64,000 nt of DNA from Pseudomonadota bacterium (GCA_023428245.1 JAEYYX010000035.1:1-64000); one strand, 5' to 3'; positions 33,711 through 43,236 are shown, counted from the first letter of the stretch. Translations and numbers: made by a program. The notes: generated by a model not told the origin, from the sequence alone.

Positions 33711-34937
33711 TCAAGCGCCCCTGAGCTCTCTGCAGCTGGCGGCGACGAGCGGTATTTCGTCGAGGGAGTTTGCGAAATGGGGCGCGAAGCGCAGGAGCCC
33801 ATCCGGCGTGCTGACCATGATGCTCCGCTCGCGCAGACCACGAGCCAGTTCAGGGAGCCCGAGACCAGAGGGGAGCGCAAAGGACAAGATACAAGAGCGC
33901 CCCTCTGGCTCTTTCGCTCGGAGGGACCGGAAACCGAGCGGAACGAGGGCGGCTTCAAGCGCGTCGTGAATGCCTTGAACGTGCTGGTAAATCGCCTGAG
34001 GGCCTAGCGCTTCACAGATGGAGAGGCCAGCAGACAAGGCCGCGAGACCAATCGCATTCGGCGTCGATCCCTCGAACACGCGCGCGTCGGGATACAGCTC
34101 GCCTTCATAGCGGAGCCGATTGGCGCCCTGGAACAAGAAGGCTTCCCCGTCGAACAGACTCAGCCACCCAGTTGTGCGCGGGACGAGCCTCTCGCGCAGA
34201 CGATCGCTACAGAAGAGCATGCCTGCACCCTCAAGCCCAAGCAGCCACTTGTGAGCGCCGACGAACAAGGCGTCGAAGTGATGCTCCTTGGCGTTCAAAG
34301 GCACAACGCCGACCGCCTGAATGGCGTCGACGAGAAGGAAAGCGCCAAAGCGCTTGCAGAGCTCGCCGAGCTCTGCAAGCGGCATCCGGTAGCCCGTTTG
34401 GAACTGAACCGCGCTCACCGCCACGTACCGAGCCCCCGCGCGGAGGCGCTCTTCGACTCCATGAAGGAGCCTATCTGGGCCCTCTTTGGCACATGGATCG
34501 GGCGCTTGGAGGAGCGTGACCCTTGCTTGGGTGAGTTCGGCAGCTTTCTGATACGGGATAACGTTGGCGGGGAACTCCCCCCAAAATCCGACAATTTCGT
34601 CTCCAGCGCGAAGCGGGAGCGCAAGCGCGAGTGCGGTAATGCCGTGGGTCGTGCCTGAAGTGAGCGCTATTTGGTGAGATTCCACGCCGAGCAGCGTCGC
34701 AAAACGGGCGCGCAAAGCACTGCGCTCTTGCTCCCAATCGAGAAACGATGCGGCGCCTCGGCGTGCGACGTCGGCGACAAATCTCTCGGTCATCAGGCGG
34801 ACCGGTCGCGCCACGGGAGAAATAGCAGCGTGAGCAAAGTAGGCCGACAGCTCGAGCTCGGGAAACAAAGTTCTATCCCCGAGCCGAGGCTCGAATCCGC
34901 CCGGCGAGGACGCGGTGTCAAAGAGAGTGTGGGACAT
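33711..34937 (-). CDS. Class-V aminotransferase/cysteine-desulfurase-like PLP enzyme
   Basis: PLP enzyme of about 408 residues from the ATG at 34937 (MSHTLFDTA). The internal aldimine Lys is in DALFVGAHKWLLGLEG, the Asp that holds the pyridine nitrogen in FLLVDAIQAVG, and TSGTTHGITALALAL is the phosphate-binding segment. No conserved cysteine loop as in IscS is visible, so a desulfurase role is unlikely; kynureninase-like or epimerase-like relatives exist. It converges with the epimerase-like gene and diverges from comM. Confidence 0.82.
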   Translation of the reverse strand: MSHTLFDTASSPGGFEPRLGDRTLFPELELSAYFAHAAISPVARPVRLMTERFVADVARRGAASFLDWEQERSALRARFATLLGVESHQIALTSGTTHGITALALALPLRAGDEIVGFWGEFPANVIPYQKAAELTQARVTLLQAPDPCAKEGPDRLLHGVEERLRAGARYVAVSAVQFQTGYRMPLAELGELCKRFGAFLLVDAIQAVGVVPLNAKEHHFDALFVGAHKWLLGLEGAGMLFCSDRLRERLVPRTTGWLSLFDGEAFLFQGANRLRYEGELYPDARVFEGSTPNAIGLAALSAGLSICEALGPQAIYQHVQGIHDALEAALVPLGFRSLRAKEPEGRSCILSFALPSGLGLPELARGLRERSIMVSTPDGLLRFAPHFANSLDEIPLVAASCRELRGA

Positions 34938-35104
34938 CCGGCTTCTTTCCTCAGGAAAATTGACCTCATCATTAGCCGCAATCGGGGCTGAGTGCACGGC
35001 CGGGCCGCCATGGCGGATGGACTGGCAGAACGGTCCTGCTCGGGCCCCCTCCGGCGATTTTTCAGGAGACGAGAGGCGGCACGCATTTCGCTGAGTGCTT
35101 CACC

Positions 35105-36706
35105 GTGTCCTCGGTAGAGCTCTCAACGCCTCCCCTGCTCGGCCTCGCGACCGTTCGGTCCGGGTGCCTCTTCGGTCTGGATCTCAGGCAAGTGATCGTG
35201 GAGGTCGCCTCTCGGCGGGGCCCCGCCTCCTTTCAGATGGCAGGTCTCGCAGAGACCGCGGTGCGCGAGGCGAGAATTCGGGTGAGTAGCGCCGTCGCGC
35301 GCCTCGGCATCACGCTCGAAGAGTTCTCCCTGACAGTGAGCCTGGCTCCGGCCGATCTGCCCAAGTCAGGGTCCGGCCTCGACTTGGCGCTCGCGCTCGG
35401 AATCCTCGTTGCCATCGGCCGCCTCGGTCAGGAGATCCCGGAGACGACCCTGGTGCTCGGTGAGCTCTCTCTCGACGGACAGGTGAGGCCTATTCCTGGG
35501 GTCTTGCCGCTGCTCGATGGTGCTCGCAAGGCTGGATATCAAAGAGCTATTGTTCCATATGGGTCCGCCGCGGAAGCTGCTCACGTAAACGGGCTCGACG
35601 TGCGCGCTGTGCGTTCCCTCGGCGAGCTCATCGATCACCTCGAAGGCAAGCTCGATGTGCCGCGCTTGACGCCTCGCGAGCTGCCTAAGCCACCGAATAC
35701 GGAACCCGAGCTCCACGAGATCGTCGGCCAAGCAGCGGCCAAGCGGGCGCTGACGGTGGCCGCTGCGGGTAGCCACAATCTTCTGCTCATTGGGCCTCCT
35801 GGTTCCGGGAAAAGCATGCTCGCGCGGCGCCTGCCGTCGCTCTTGCCGGAGCTCAGCCTCGAGCAAGCCTTGCTCACGACTTCGATCCACAGCGTGTCCG
35901 GTTTGGTCGATCCGAAGGTCGGGATCGTCCGGGCTGCTCCCTTTCGCGCGCCGCACCACACCGTGAGCGACGCCGGGCTAGTTGGGGGCGGCCCCAGGCC
36001 GAGACCCGGCGAAATCTCACTGGCACATAACGGTGTTCTCTTTTTGGATGAGCTGCCGGAGTTTCGACGCACAGCCCTCGAGGCTCTCCGGCAACCGCTC
36101 GAAGATGGTGTCGTACACGTCGTGCGTGCCAAGGCGCGCGTCGCGTTTCCCGCTCGTCCGATGCTCGTAGCTGCCATGAATCCGTGCCCCTGCGGCCACT
36201 ACGGGAACCCTCGTGCCGCCTGCATCTGTAGCCCGCTCGCCAGGAGCCGATATTTAGGGCGAATCTCCGGACCGCTCCTCGAGCGTATCGATCTCCAGAT
36301 CCAAGTTCCCCCCGTCGACGTCGAGTCGCTCAGCCGCCGAAGCACCGAGCGAAAAGCGTCCTCCGCCGAGGTCCGAAGGCAAGTCGCCTTTGCCCGCCAG
36401 ATCCAAGTGGAGCGCTTCAAGGGCGGACGCGTGCGCCGAGAGCTCAACTCGCTCCTCGACCTGCCCGACCTCGAGCGTGTAGCAGCGCTCCCGCCTCCCG
36501 CTCAGAGACTCCTCGACCACTCTGTCGACCGTCTGGGTTTGAGCGCACGAAGCTACGTCCGAGTTCTCCGTGTTGCCCGCACGCTCGCCGATCTCGAGGA
36601 GGCATCGCAGGTCGCTGAAGAGCACCTCGCGGAGGCCCTTCGCTACCGATCAGCGGACTGGTCGAGACTGACCGGCACAAGTCAGCCCGAGCGTAGCTCG
36701 GCTTGA
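35105..36706 (+). CDS. comM: ComM/YifB-family Mg-chelatase-like AAA+ ATPase
   Basis: A 533-residue protein starting at a GTG. The N-terminal ChlI-like domain opens LLGLATVRSGCLFGLDLRQ with FQMAGLAETAVREARIRV. The AAA+ module has Walker A GPPGSGKSMLARRLPSL and Walker B GVLFLDELPEFRRTALEALR; MNPCPCGHYG and a C-terminal LRVARTLADLE segment are family landmarks. ComM is a branch-migration helicase assisting homologous recombination during transformation. It lies 61 bases upstream of recA, which fits that role. Confidence 0.92.
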   Translation: MSSVELSTPPLLGLATVRSGCLFGLDLRQVIVEVASRRGPASFQMAGLAETAVREARIRVSSAVARLGITLEEFSLTVSLAPADLPKSGSGLDLALALGILVAIGRLGQEIPETTLVLGELSLDGQVRPIPGVLPLLDGARKAGYQRAIVPYGSAAEAAHVNGLDVRAVRSLGELIDHLEGKLDVPRLTPRELPKPPNTEPELHEIVGQAAAKRALTVAAAGSHNLLLIGPPGSGKSMLARRLPSLLPELSLEQALLTTSIHSVSGLVDPKVGIVRAAPFRAPHHTVSDAGLVGGGPRPRPGEISLAHNGVLFLDELPEFRRTALEALRQPLEDGVVHVVRAKARVAFPARPMLVAAMNPCPCGHYGNPRAACICSPLARSRYLGRISGPLLERIDLQIQVPPVDVESLSRRSTERKASSAEVRRQVAFARQIQVERFKGGRVRRELNSLLDLPDLERVAALPPPAQRLLDHSVDRLGLSARSYVRVLRVARTLADLEEASQVAEEHLAEALRYRSADWSRLTGTSQPERSSA

Positions 36707-36767
36707 GGCAGAGGCGATGCTGCCGTCCTCACAACCCTAGAACACCCATGATGCAACGAGTAGAACC

Positions 36768-37823
36768 ATGAAGAAATCCACGAAAGAAAAAGCCATCCAC
36801 GAAAGTCCGGAGATCAGCGCGCTGTTCTCCACCATCAATGACAAGTTCGGTGCGGGAAGCTTGATGAGCCTCGGCGCCGGTCCACCTGAGCCGGTAGCGG
36901 TCACGAGCACAGGGTCATACGAGCTCGACCGCGCCCTCGGAATCGGAGGTTACCCACGCGGGCGCATCGTCGAGATCTTCGGCCCGGAATCGAGCGGCAA
37001 GACGACGCTCACCCTCCACGCCATCGCCGAGGCCCAAGCGCGCGGCGGCGTGTGCGCGTTCATTGACGCAGAGCACGCGTTCGATGCGCGTTATGCTGAG
37101 GCTCTGGGGGTCAATCTGAAAAACCTGCTCGTAGCGCAGCCAGATTGCGGCGAGCAGGGCCTCGATATCGCGGGCGCGCTCGTCGAGTCGGGCACCGTCG
37201 ATCTTGTGGTCGTAGATTCGGTTGCGGCCCTCGTGCCGAAAGCCGAGATCGAAGGGGAAATGGGGGACCAGCACATGGGCCTGCACGCGCGGCTCATGGG
37301 CCGCGGTGTTCGTCGCATCACCGCCGATGCCCACCGAACGCAAACGACAGTCCTCTTCATCAATCAGCTCCGCCAGAAGATCGGCGTGGTATTTGGGAAT
37401 CCAGAGACCACCACCGGTGGCCAAGCCCTCCGCTTCTTCTCGAGCGTTCGGCTCGACGTGAGGAGAATCGGTAAAGCCACGGCCGGGGACGAGACAGTCG
37501 GCAATCGGACGCGCGTGAAGGTCATCAAGAACAAGCTCGCCGCCCCTTTCCAAGAAGCAGAGTTCGACATTCGCTGGGGCACCGGCATCGATCGGCTCGG
37601 CGAGCTGCTCGACTTCGGAATCAGCGCGGGCATCGTCCGGCGCAGCGGGGCGCATTTCGCCTTGGGAGAGGAAGCCTTAGGTCAGGGGCGCGAGCGGGCC
37701 CGAGAGGCACTCAAACAGAACGCCGGACTCAGGGGCGCCTTGATTGAGGCGGTCAGCTCGAGGCTCGAGCGGGCCGTCCCCCGGACCTTTGCGCCGTCGG
37801 ACGCCGTCGCAGCCGCCGAATGA
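36768..37823 (+). CDS. recA: Recombinase RecA, divergent sequence
   Basis: Strand-exchange recombinase of 351 residues. Walker A is GPESSGKTT, followed by CAFIDAEHAFDARYAEALGV and the L2 loop FGNPETTTGGQALRFFSSVR, all of RecA type. Departures from the usual sequence include GEMGDQHMGLHARLMGRGVRRI in place of the common GDSHMGL...SQAMRKL, QPDCGEQGLDI for QPDTGEQALEI, and an N-terminus lacking the standard K-Q-K-A-L helix. These could mark a second, paralogous RecA. Two TAGAAC repeats (36738-36743, 36761-36766) lie just upstream, but no clear LexA box is seen. Confidence 0.9.
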   Translation: MKKSTKEKAIHESPEISALFSTINDKFGAGSLMSLGAGPPEPVAVTSTGSYELDRALGIGGYPRGRIVEIFGPESSGKTTLTLHAIAEAQARGGVCAFIDAEHAFDARYAEALGVNLKNLLVAQPDCGEQGLDIAGALVESGTVDLVVVDSVAALVPKAEIEGEMGDQHMGLHARLMGRGVRRITADAHRTQTTVLFINQLRQKIGVVFGNPETTTGGQALRFFSSVRLDVRRIGKATAGDETVGNRTRVKVIKNKLAAPFQEAEFDIRWGTGIDRLGELLDFGISAGIVRRSGAHFALGEEALGQGRERAREALKQNAGLRGALIEAVSSRLERAVPRTFAPSDAVAAAE

Positions 37824-37895
37824 TTTGTTGGCGAACCGACCCGGGGAGCCTCGCGAAAGCGCGGTTTCTTCCGGACCTTTCGCAGCTGCGGGTCG

Positions 37896-37923
37896 CCCCG
37901 GGGCCAAAAACTTGGCCCCCGGG
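37896..37923 (+). terminator. Strong GC-rich hairpin downstream of recA
   Basis: CCCCGGGGCCAA and TTGGCCCCCGGG pair around an AAAC loop, with one extra C in the 3' arm. It lies 72 bases past the recA stop and just upstream of the peptidase start. No T-tract follows, so it may be a pause or end-processing hairpin rather than a true terminator. Confidence 0.4.
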
Positions 37924-37945
37924 CGTGCACGGCTAAGGTAGGCGG

Positions 37946-38722
37946 GTGACTTTCCTTCAGAGAGCCCCCACCCCGAAGCGCCATCGCCCTGGCCGGAAGC
38001 GCGCCGCCCTAGGCCTCTTGGCGGCTCTTATGCTCTCGCTGCTTCCCGGTCAGGCCTCGGCTTGGAACAAATACCTCGAGATCCCCGCGCCCGAAGAGGC
38101 GGAGGACAGTCGAGCCTACCGCTACGCGAACATGACCAACGACGAGGCGATCGCAGAGCTCGACGCCCGCGGCATCCCTTACGTCCAGGTCGACCCGGTC
38201 CCCGGCGTCCGCCTCCCCATCCGGCTCACCGGCCGTCTGCACGGCGTTTGGATCCACTCGGTACTGCCCCCCGAGCAACGTAAGACCACCCCTTTTGAGA
38301 TTCTGGACGGGCGCCTGGCTCTTGCCCTCGATGATTTCTCAGCTCTGCTCGAGGCGCACGGCTTCGACGAAGTGATCCATTTCACGATGTACCGCCCTCC
38401 CCACGATCGCCCCGCCCGCACCGGCGAGTTTCTCCACCGACACCCCGGTGGTATGGCCATCGACCTCGGCGCAGTGCGTAAGACTACGGGGCAATGGTCA
38501 GCAATCGGCCCCCATTGGCCAAACGAGATCGGCGCCAAGACCTGCGGCGAAGGAGGTCGGAACCTCCGGGGACGAAAAGGTCGGGAGCTGCTCAGCATCG
38601 CCTGCGAGGCCTCGGATCTGCGCATCTTCCATTACATGCTGACGCCTCATTTCAACGAACCTCACGCTGACCACCTACACCTCGAGATCAAAGCGGGCGT
38701 GAAGTGGTTTCTCGTGAACTAA
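37946..38722 (+). CDS. Secreted extensin-like/M15-type metallopeptidase
   Basis: A 258-residue protein from a GTG, with a signal peptide ending SLLPGQASA. The zinc site of the D-Ala-D-Ala peptidase fold appears as HRHPGGMAIDLG (His and Asp) and the distal NEPHADHLHLEI. CGEGGRN and LLSIACEASD contain paired cysteines. By family it should cleave peptidoglycan stem peptides or be an extensin-like murein-binding protein. No partner is evident. It lies downstream of recA across a hairpin. Confidence 0.75.
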   Translation: MTFLQRAPTPKRHRPGRKRAALGLLAALMLSLLPGQASAWNKYLEIPAPEEAEDSRAYRYANMTNDEAIAELDARGIPYVQVDPVPGVRLPIRLTGRLHGVWIHSVLPPEQRKTTPFEILDGRLALALDDFSALLEAHGFDEVIHFTMYRPPHDRPARTGEFLHRHPGGMAIDLGAVRKTTGQWSAIGPHWPNEIGAKTCGEGGRNLRGRKGRELLSIACEASDLRIFHYMLTPHFNEPHADHLHLEIKAGVKWFLVN

Positions 38723-38786
38723 GACGAGTTTTCGGGTAAGAGCCGGTCCCGGAACAGGCCGCCCGCTCGGGCAGAGAGGATCGCTC

Positions 38787-40169
38787 ATGGAGCTAGGCAA
38801 GCTGATCGCCCCGGAGCTGAAAGAGTTGCTCGCTGACGAGCCGTCGGCCGTGCGAGACCTTGCGACAGAGTTCCACCCCCAAGACGTTGCAGACTCGCTC
38901 CTCGAGATCGACAGCGCGGCCGTCGCTCGAGCTCTGCTCTCTTTCCCCCTCGAGTACAGCGCCCAGGTCTTCGAGCGACTCGAAGAAGAGAAACAAGTCG
39001 CAGTTGCCCGCGAGCTCGGAATCGACTCGACCGTAAACATCGTCAGCGAGATGGACGCGGACGAGGTCGTCGGGTTTTTCCGCCTGCTTCCTGAGCACAT
39101 CGTCTCCAAGTTGCTCGGCCGCCTCGCTAAAGTCGATCCGGTTACGGCCGCCGAGGTTCAAGAGCTGACCCAATACGGCGAGTACACAGCCGGCGGCATG
39201 ATGACGAGCGAGTTCGTCGAAGTGCCGGTGGGCGCGACGGTCGACGAAACTCTGAATGAACTGCGCAGAAACGCGGCTCTCGGCCTCGAGGTTCTCGACG
39301 TCGTATTCGTGGTGGACGCCGGCCAAAAGGTGTCTGGCTATGTCCCCCTCCGCAAGCTCTTGATGAGCCAGCCGGGTGCTCCCATCTCCGACGTCATGCA
39401 CCACGACCTGGTGAGTGTGCCGCCCGAGATGGATCAGGAGGAAGTGGCACGCACGATGGCGCGCTACGACTTGAACGCTCTGCCCGTCGTGAACCAAAAC
39501 GGTGTCATGCTTGGACTCATCACCGCAGACGACGTGATCGACGTCGCCATGGAAGAGGCCGACGAAGACGCGCAGCGCATGGGCGCCATCGAGCCCATCG
39601 AAGAGTCTTACCTGAGCGTATCATTTTGGACGTATTTCGGAAAGCGCGCACCTTGGCTCATGGTGCTCTTCGTCGGTGGCTTCTTCACGACCACTGCGAT
39701 GGAGGTTTTCAGCCCGATCTTGACCTCAATGACCCAGCTCGCCTTCTACGTCCCACTCCTCATCAGCGCGGGTGGGAACTCCGGATCCCAGTCCGCCACC
39801 ATGATCATCCGCGGTCTCGCTGTCGGAGACATCGACCACGGGGACGCTCTCAAAGTGGTGCGCCGCGAGGTGGGTCAGGGTGTCCTTTTGGGGCTCGGGC
39901 TCGGAATCATGGGTGTCGTCCGCGCGATCATTGGCAATGACGGCTTGGAGATGGCAGCTCTGGTCGGAGTCACGATCGTCTCTATCGTGACCATCGGCTG
40001 CACCGTAGGGGCGGCCTTGCCCTTGATCTTGTCGCGGCTCGGGGTCGATCCGGCGACGAGCTCGACGCCGTTCATCGCGACTCTAGTGGACGTGCTCGGC
40101 ATCGTTGTTTACTTGAGTCTCGCCCGCCTCATGCTGAGCGGCCTTGTGGGGATCCAAGTTTTCGGCTGA
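38787..40169 (+). CDS. mgtE: Magnesium transporter MgtE
   Basis: Mg2+ channel of 460 residues. The N-domain (about 20-130) is an Mg-sensing superhelix with ADLL-type repeats (FHPQDVADSLLEI); two CBS domains follow (about 135-255), then five membrane helices (from about 285), with the pore motif PLLISAGGNSGSQSATMIIRGLAVG. Full length and all domains are intact. SD-like GAGAGGA lies eight bases before the ATG. The 64 bases upstream are too short for an M-box riboswitch. Confidence 0.95.
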   Translation: MELGKLIAPELKELLADEPSAVRDLATEFHPQDVADSLLEIDSAAVARALLSFPLEYSAQVFERLEEEKQVAVARELGIDSTVNIVSEMDADEVVGFFRLLPEHIVSKLLGRLAKVDPVTAAEVQELTQYGEYTAGGMMTSEFVEVPVGATVDETLNELRRNAALGLEVLDVVFVVDAGQKVSGYVPLRKLLMSQPGAPISDVMHHDLVSVPPEMDQEEVARTMARYDLNALPVVNQNGVMLGLITADDVIDVAMEEADEDAQRMGAIEPIEESYLSVSFWTYFGKRAPWLMVLFVGGFFTTTAMEVFSPILTSMTQLAFYVPLLISAGGNSGSQSATMIIRGLAVGDIDHGDALKVVRREVGQGVLLGLGLGIMGVVRAIIGNDGLEMAALVGVTIVSIVTIGCTVGAALPLILSRLGVDPATSSTPFIATLVDVLGIVVYLSLARLMLSGLVGIQVFG

Positions 40170-40173
40170 GTTC

Positions 40174-40237
40174 AAGGCAGTGATGGCCTCCCTCGCGCGA
40201 AACAAAAGGCAGTGATGGCCTCCCTCGCGCGAAACAA
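40174..40237. repeat. Perfect tandem duplication of a 32-base unit
   Basis: The 32-base unit starting AAGGCAGTGATGGCCTCC occurs twice head-to-tail (40174-40205, 40206-40237) between mgtE and the next gene. It has no clear coding meaning. It contains GGCCTCC and CGCGCGAAAC. The remainder of the intergenic region (40238-40374) holds only GC-rich sequence. Confidence 0.9.
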
Positions 40238-40374
40238 TAGGGAGCGGAGCGACGGCGCGGCTCCGCCCTCGGAGGTTTCCCTCCGCGCGATATTCTCTCT
40301 CGGCAGCGTGCAGGGCGAGAGAGCAACTCGAGCGCTTCAATCTTGCGCCTTCGGTGGTAGGCTGCGCCATAAAG

Positions 40375-43176
40375 ATGAGCCGCGGAACCGGGTCAGGCTT
40401 AAGCCAAGCTGAGCGTCACCTCGTCGCGAGCGGTCTCTTGGGCCCAATGGAGCTCGACGAAGCCCTGGCGCGCCAGCTCATCTTCGGTGGAGACCTCTCG
40501 ACGAGCGTCCTCGAAATTTCCTCCGTCTCCGAAGAAGAACTCGAGAAGGTCCTCGCCCGCGCTGAACAGCTCCCGATCGCGGGCCCGCGCCCCTACAAAA
40601 TCTCCCGCGAACTCTCCGAACGCCTCGCCGCCCGCGCGGTTCCAGCCCTTGCGCTCGTGCCCGAGTCCGGGGCTCAGGTGCCGCGTCTGCTCGTCACGAC
40701 CCGGCTCAGCGAAGAGGAGCAAAAGGCAGGTGCAGAGGTACTCGGGTTCGAGCCCGAGGCGGACCTGTGTCTCGAAATCCGCTTCCTCGAGGCCGAGGCT
40801 CGCTCCCTTGGGCGTCCCCTCGAACCCCGCCTCACTCGCCTCCTCGACAAACTCGGGCGCGCCAGAGTACGGCTTGTCGAGCCGAGAGCAGAGAAACCTG
40901 TTGCGCTGAATCCGACGCCTGCCCGGCTCGGCCCCGATTCGCTCCGAAAGCTGAGCCGTACGACGGCGCCGCCGCCGGGAGGCTACGAGGACTTCTCGCT
41001 GCGAGCGGGTGCGCTGCTCGAGCCCGACGAGAGCCCCCCTCCCAGCACCCATGAAAATAGCCGCGCGCGCGCCTTGCGCGAAGCGATCGAGAAGGCTTCG
41101 TCGCGGGACGCGCTCCTCCGAGCAACCCTCGAACTCTGTCTCGAGGCCTTCCCATTCGCGGCCTCTTTCGCGGTAACGCGGGGCGAATTACGCGGTCTTC
41201 TCGCCCAGAGCCGCTCCGAACCGGTGCGCGATATCCGCTCCCTCGAGGTACCGCTCGACTTGAGGAGTTCTCTTTCACGCGCGGTACAAGAGGCCCAACC
41301 GACCATCTTCCGTCCGAAAGTTCTCGGGATCGAGGGCGGAGTGCTCGAAGATCTAGGCCGCTCTCATGGCAGCGACGTGGCACTCGTCCCAGTTCTGGTG
41401 CGGAAGCGCGTGGTGATTCTCCTGTGGCTTGAGCTTGCTGCAAGCGAAAAGTCCGCACCCGACTCTCTACAACTGAGCTCTTTGGTAGATCCTGTCAGCG
41501 AAACCCTCCGGAGGCTGGTCCTCGAAAAACGCGAGCTCAGCCGTCTCGCCTCCCTCGCGCCCCGCAGGAGCTCGATCCCACCGGCAGGTCCCCCGCTCGC
41601 TGAAGCGCCGCTGCCGCCTTCCTTGCAGGACCTTGCTTCCCAAATCAGCCCGGTACTGACCGAGAGCGCGCCGCCCGAATCCCCCATGGAACAGCCCCCG
41701 CCAGCCCGTCGTTTCTCGGCGACGGCGGATCTCCTGCCTGGTCCCCAGGAACAAGGGCTCGTAGACATCCTCCGAACCAGTGTCGCGGCGATCCCATCGG
41801 CTCCAGCCTTCGCGATCCCTTCTCGCTCGAGCCGCCCCCCGACGTCGGAGAATAGCTCCACGCCTCCCGGCACGCTGAAGGGATTCCCGAAGGGCACGAC
41901 CCAGGCCAATTCTTCGGAACCTCCGCGCTTTCCCGAGTCGCCTCAACCCTTCGCTGCTGCGGGCTTCGCGCCGCTCCGCCCCCGCCGCTCCATCCGCGTG
42001 GACGAGAACGCGCGCTTGCGCGGGCAGGCAGAAGAAGCGCTCGCCCCTGACTTCACCCCCAATGACGGCGACGAAGGCCCTATGACGGGGCGGCCCGTCG
42101 CTACCATTCCAGGACTCTCGCCTGCTGCTCCCCCCATCGGCCTTCCGCCCTCGGCAGGGCCCGTCGAGACCATTCCTGGCCTTTCTCCGAACGATGCGCC
42201 GCGCCTCAGCGCCCGGACCATGGTCAGCCGCGCGCCTCTTTTTCCGAGCGAAGAGTTCGGAGCTGAACGAGCTGATCCGGAGGACTTCGATGCGCCCTCT
42301 ATGATTCCCTCCCTCAGGCCGAGCCAACTGCCGCCTCCTGACGAGTACACGAGTTGGCTCAAGGATCTCGAAGAAGGCGATGAATCGGTCCTCGACCGAT
42401 TCGTCGATGGTGGTGAGGCGGCTGTTGCGGCGCTGATGAACGCCTTTCCCGGCCGAGTGAGCGAGCCTCGCACCAGCTCAACCCGCGCCTCGGAGTGCGG
42501 CGCGATCCCGAGGGTGCTCGTGCACCTGGGACGGCGCAGCGTGCCTTTCCTCTCGATCCGATCCCGTGACGAAAATGCGGTGGTCCGCCGCTGGGCCACG
42601 CTCACCCTCGGGGAGATTCCCTGCAAAGACGCGGCTGAGGTGATCGCCACACGGCTCTTCGACCGCGTGCCCGACGTCCGACGCGCGGCTTTGGCCTCCG
42701 CCAGGCGCATGAACATCGATCCCATGGCCCGTAGAGCGCTGCGCGCTTCCGTAGAAGCCGCGGCCATCGACGCGACACTCGACGGCGATGCGCGCGCGGG
42801 GGCTATCGAAGCGCTCGTGGACATTCGTGAGTACGAATCCATCCCCGCGCTCCTGTCACTGCTCGAAGACAATGATAAATCTGTGAAGCGAGCCGCAAAG
42901 TGGGCGCTCACAGTGTTGATGCGCCAAGATTTCGGCACCGACGTTCGGGCCTGGCACTCCTTCTGGAACGAACACCGCGACGAAGATCGTATCGAATGGC
43001 TGATCCTCGCGCTCGACCACAGGTCCGTCGACTTGCGACGCGCCGCGGGGGATGAGCTGGCCGGACTCACGGGCCAACGTTTCGGCTTCGATCCGCACGG
43101 CAGTGTGAGTGAAAGGCGCCTATCCCAATCGAAGTACCGCGAATGGTGGGCGGCTCGCGGTCAGTCTCAAGTGTAA
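40375..43176 (+). CDS. MshEN/GAF/HEAT-repeat multi-domain protein, function unknown
   Basis: About 933 residues from the ATG at 40375. The N-terminus (1-150) resembles the type II secretion ATPase MshEN domain (LVASGLLGPMELDEALARQL...GGDLSTSVLE), which can bind cyclic di-GMP. Residues 230-390 look GAF-like. About 390-660 is Pro/Ser-rich and probably disordered, with two TIPGLSP-type repeats. The C-terminal 270 residues form HEAT-like repeats (DENAVVRRWATLTLGEI, VPDVRRAALASAR, KSVKRAAKWALTVLM). No ATPase motif is present. Cytoplasmic by prediction; a scaffold role is inference. Confidence 0.7.
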   Translation: MSRGTGSGLSQAERHLVASGLLGPMELDEALARQLIFGGDLSTSVLEISSVSEEELEKVLARAEQLPIAGPRPYKISRELSERLAARAVPALALVPESGAQVPRLLVTTRLSEEEQKAGAEVLGFEPEADLCLEIRFLEAEARSLGRPLEPRLTRLLDKLGRARVRLVEPRAEKPVALNPTPARLGPDSLRKLSRTTAPPPGGYEDFSLRAGALLEPDESPPPSTHENSRARALREAIEKASSRDALLRATLELCLEAFPFAASFAVTRGELRGLLAQSRSEPVRDIRSLEVPLDLRSSLSRAVQEAQPTIFRPKVLGIEGGVLEDLGRSHGSDVALVPVLVRKRVVILLWLELAASEKSAPDSLQLSSLVDPVSETLRRLVLEKRELSRLASLAPRRSSIPPAGPPLAEAPLPPSLQDLASQISPVLTESAPPESPMEQPPPARRFSATADLLPGPQEQGLVDILRTSVAAIPSAPAFAIPSRSSRPPTSENSSTPPGTLKGFPKGTTQANSSEPPRFPESPQPFAAAGFAPLRPRRSIRVDENARLRGQAEEALAPDFTPNDGDEGPMTGRPVATIPGLSPAAPPIGLPPSAGPVETIPGLSPNDAPRLSARTMVSRAPLFPSEEFGAERADPEDFDAPSMIPSLRPSQLPPPDEYTSWLKDLEEGDESVLDRFVDGGEAAVAALMNAFPGRVSEPRTSSTRASECGAIPRVLVHLGRRSVPFLSIRSRDENAVVRRWATLTLGEIPCKDAAEVIATRLFDRVPDVRRAALASARRMNIDPMARRALRASVEAAAIDATLDGDARAGAIEALVDIREYESIPALLSLLEDNDKSVKRAAKWALTVLMRQDFGTDVRAWHSFWNEHRDEDRIEWLILALDHRSVDLRRAAGDELAGLTGQRFGFDPHGSVSERRLSQSKYREWWAARGQSQV

Positions 43177-43182
43177 AAAATT

Positions 43183-43202
43183 ACTTGGAACCTCAAGTTT
43201 TT
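43183..43202 (+). terminator. Intrinsic terminator after the HEAT protein gene
   Basis: ACTTGGAACCTCAAGTTTTT has a five-base stem closed by a G-T pair and then a T-tract, seven bases after the stop at 43176. Confidence 0.5.
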
Positions 43203-43236
43203 CCCTGGCGAGCCGCTTTGCGCATGGACATCGCGC

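Noticed and set aside
36707..36767. A LexA (SOS) box upstream of recA
   Set aside because: Two TAGAAC repeats are present, but they match no known LexA consensus in spacing or symmetry.
43207..43225. A sigma54-like TGGCGAGCCGCTTTGC before the small ORF at 43237
   Set aside because: GG and GC are 11 bases apart, one too many.
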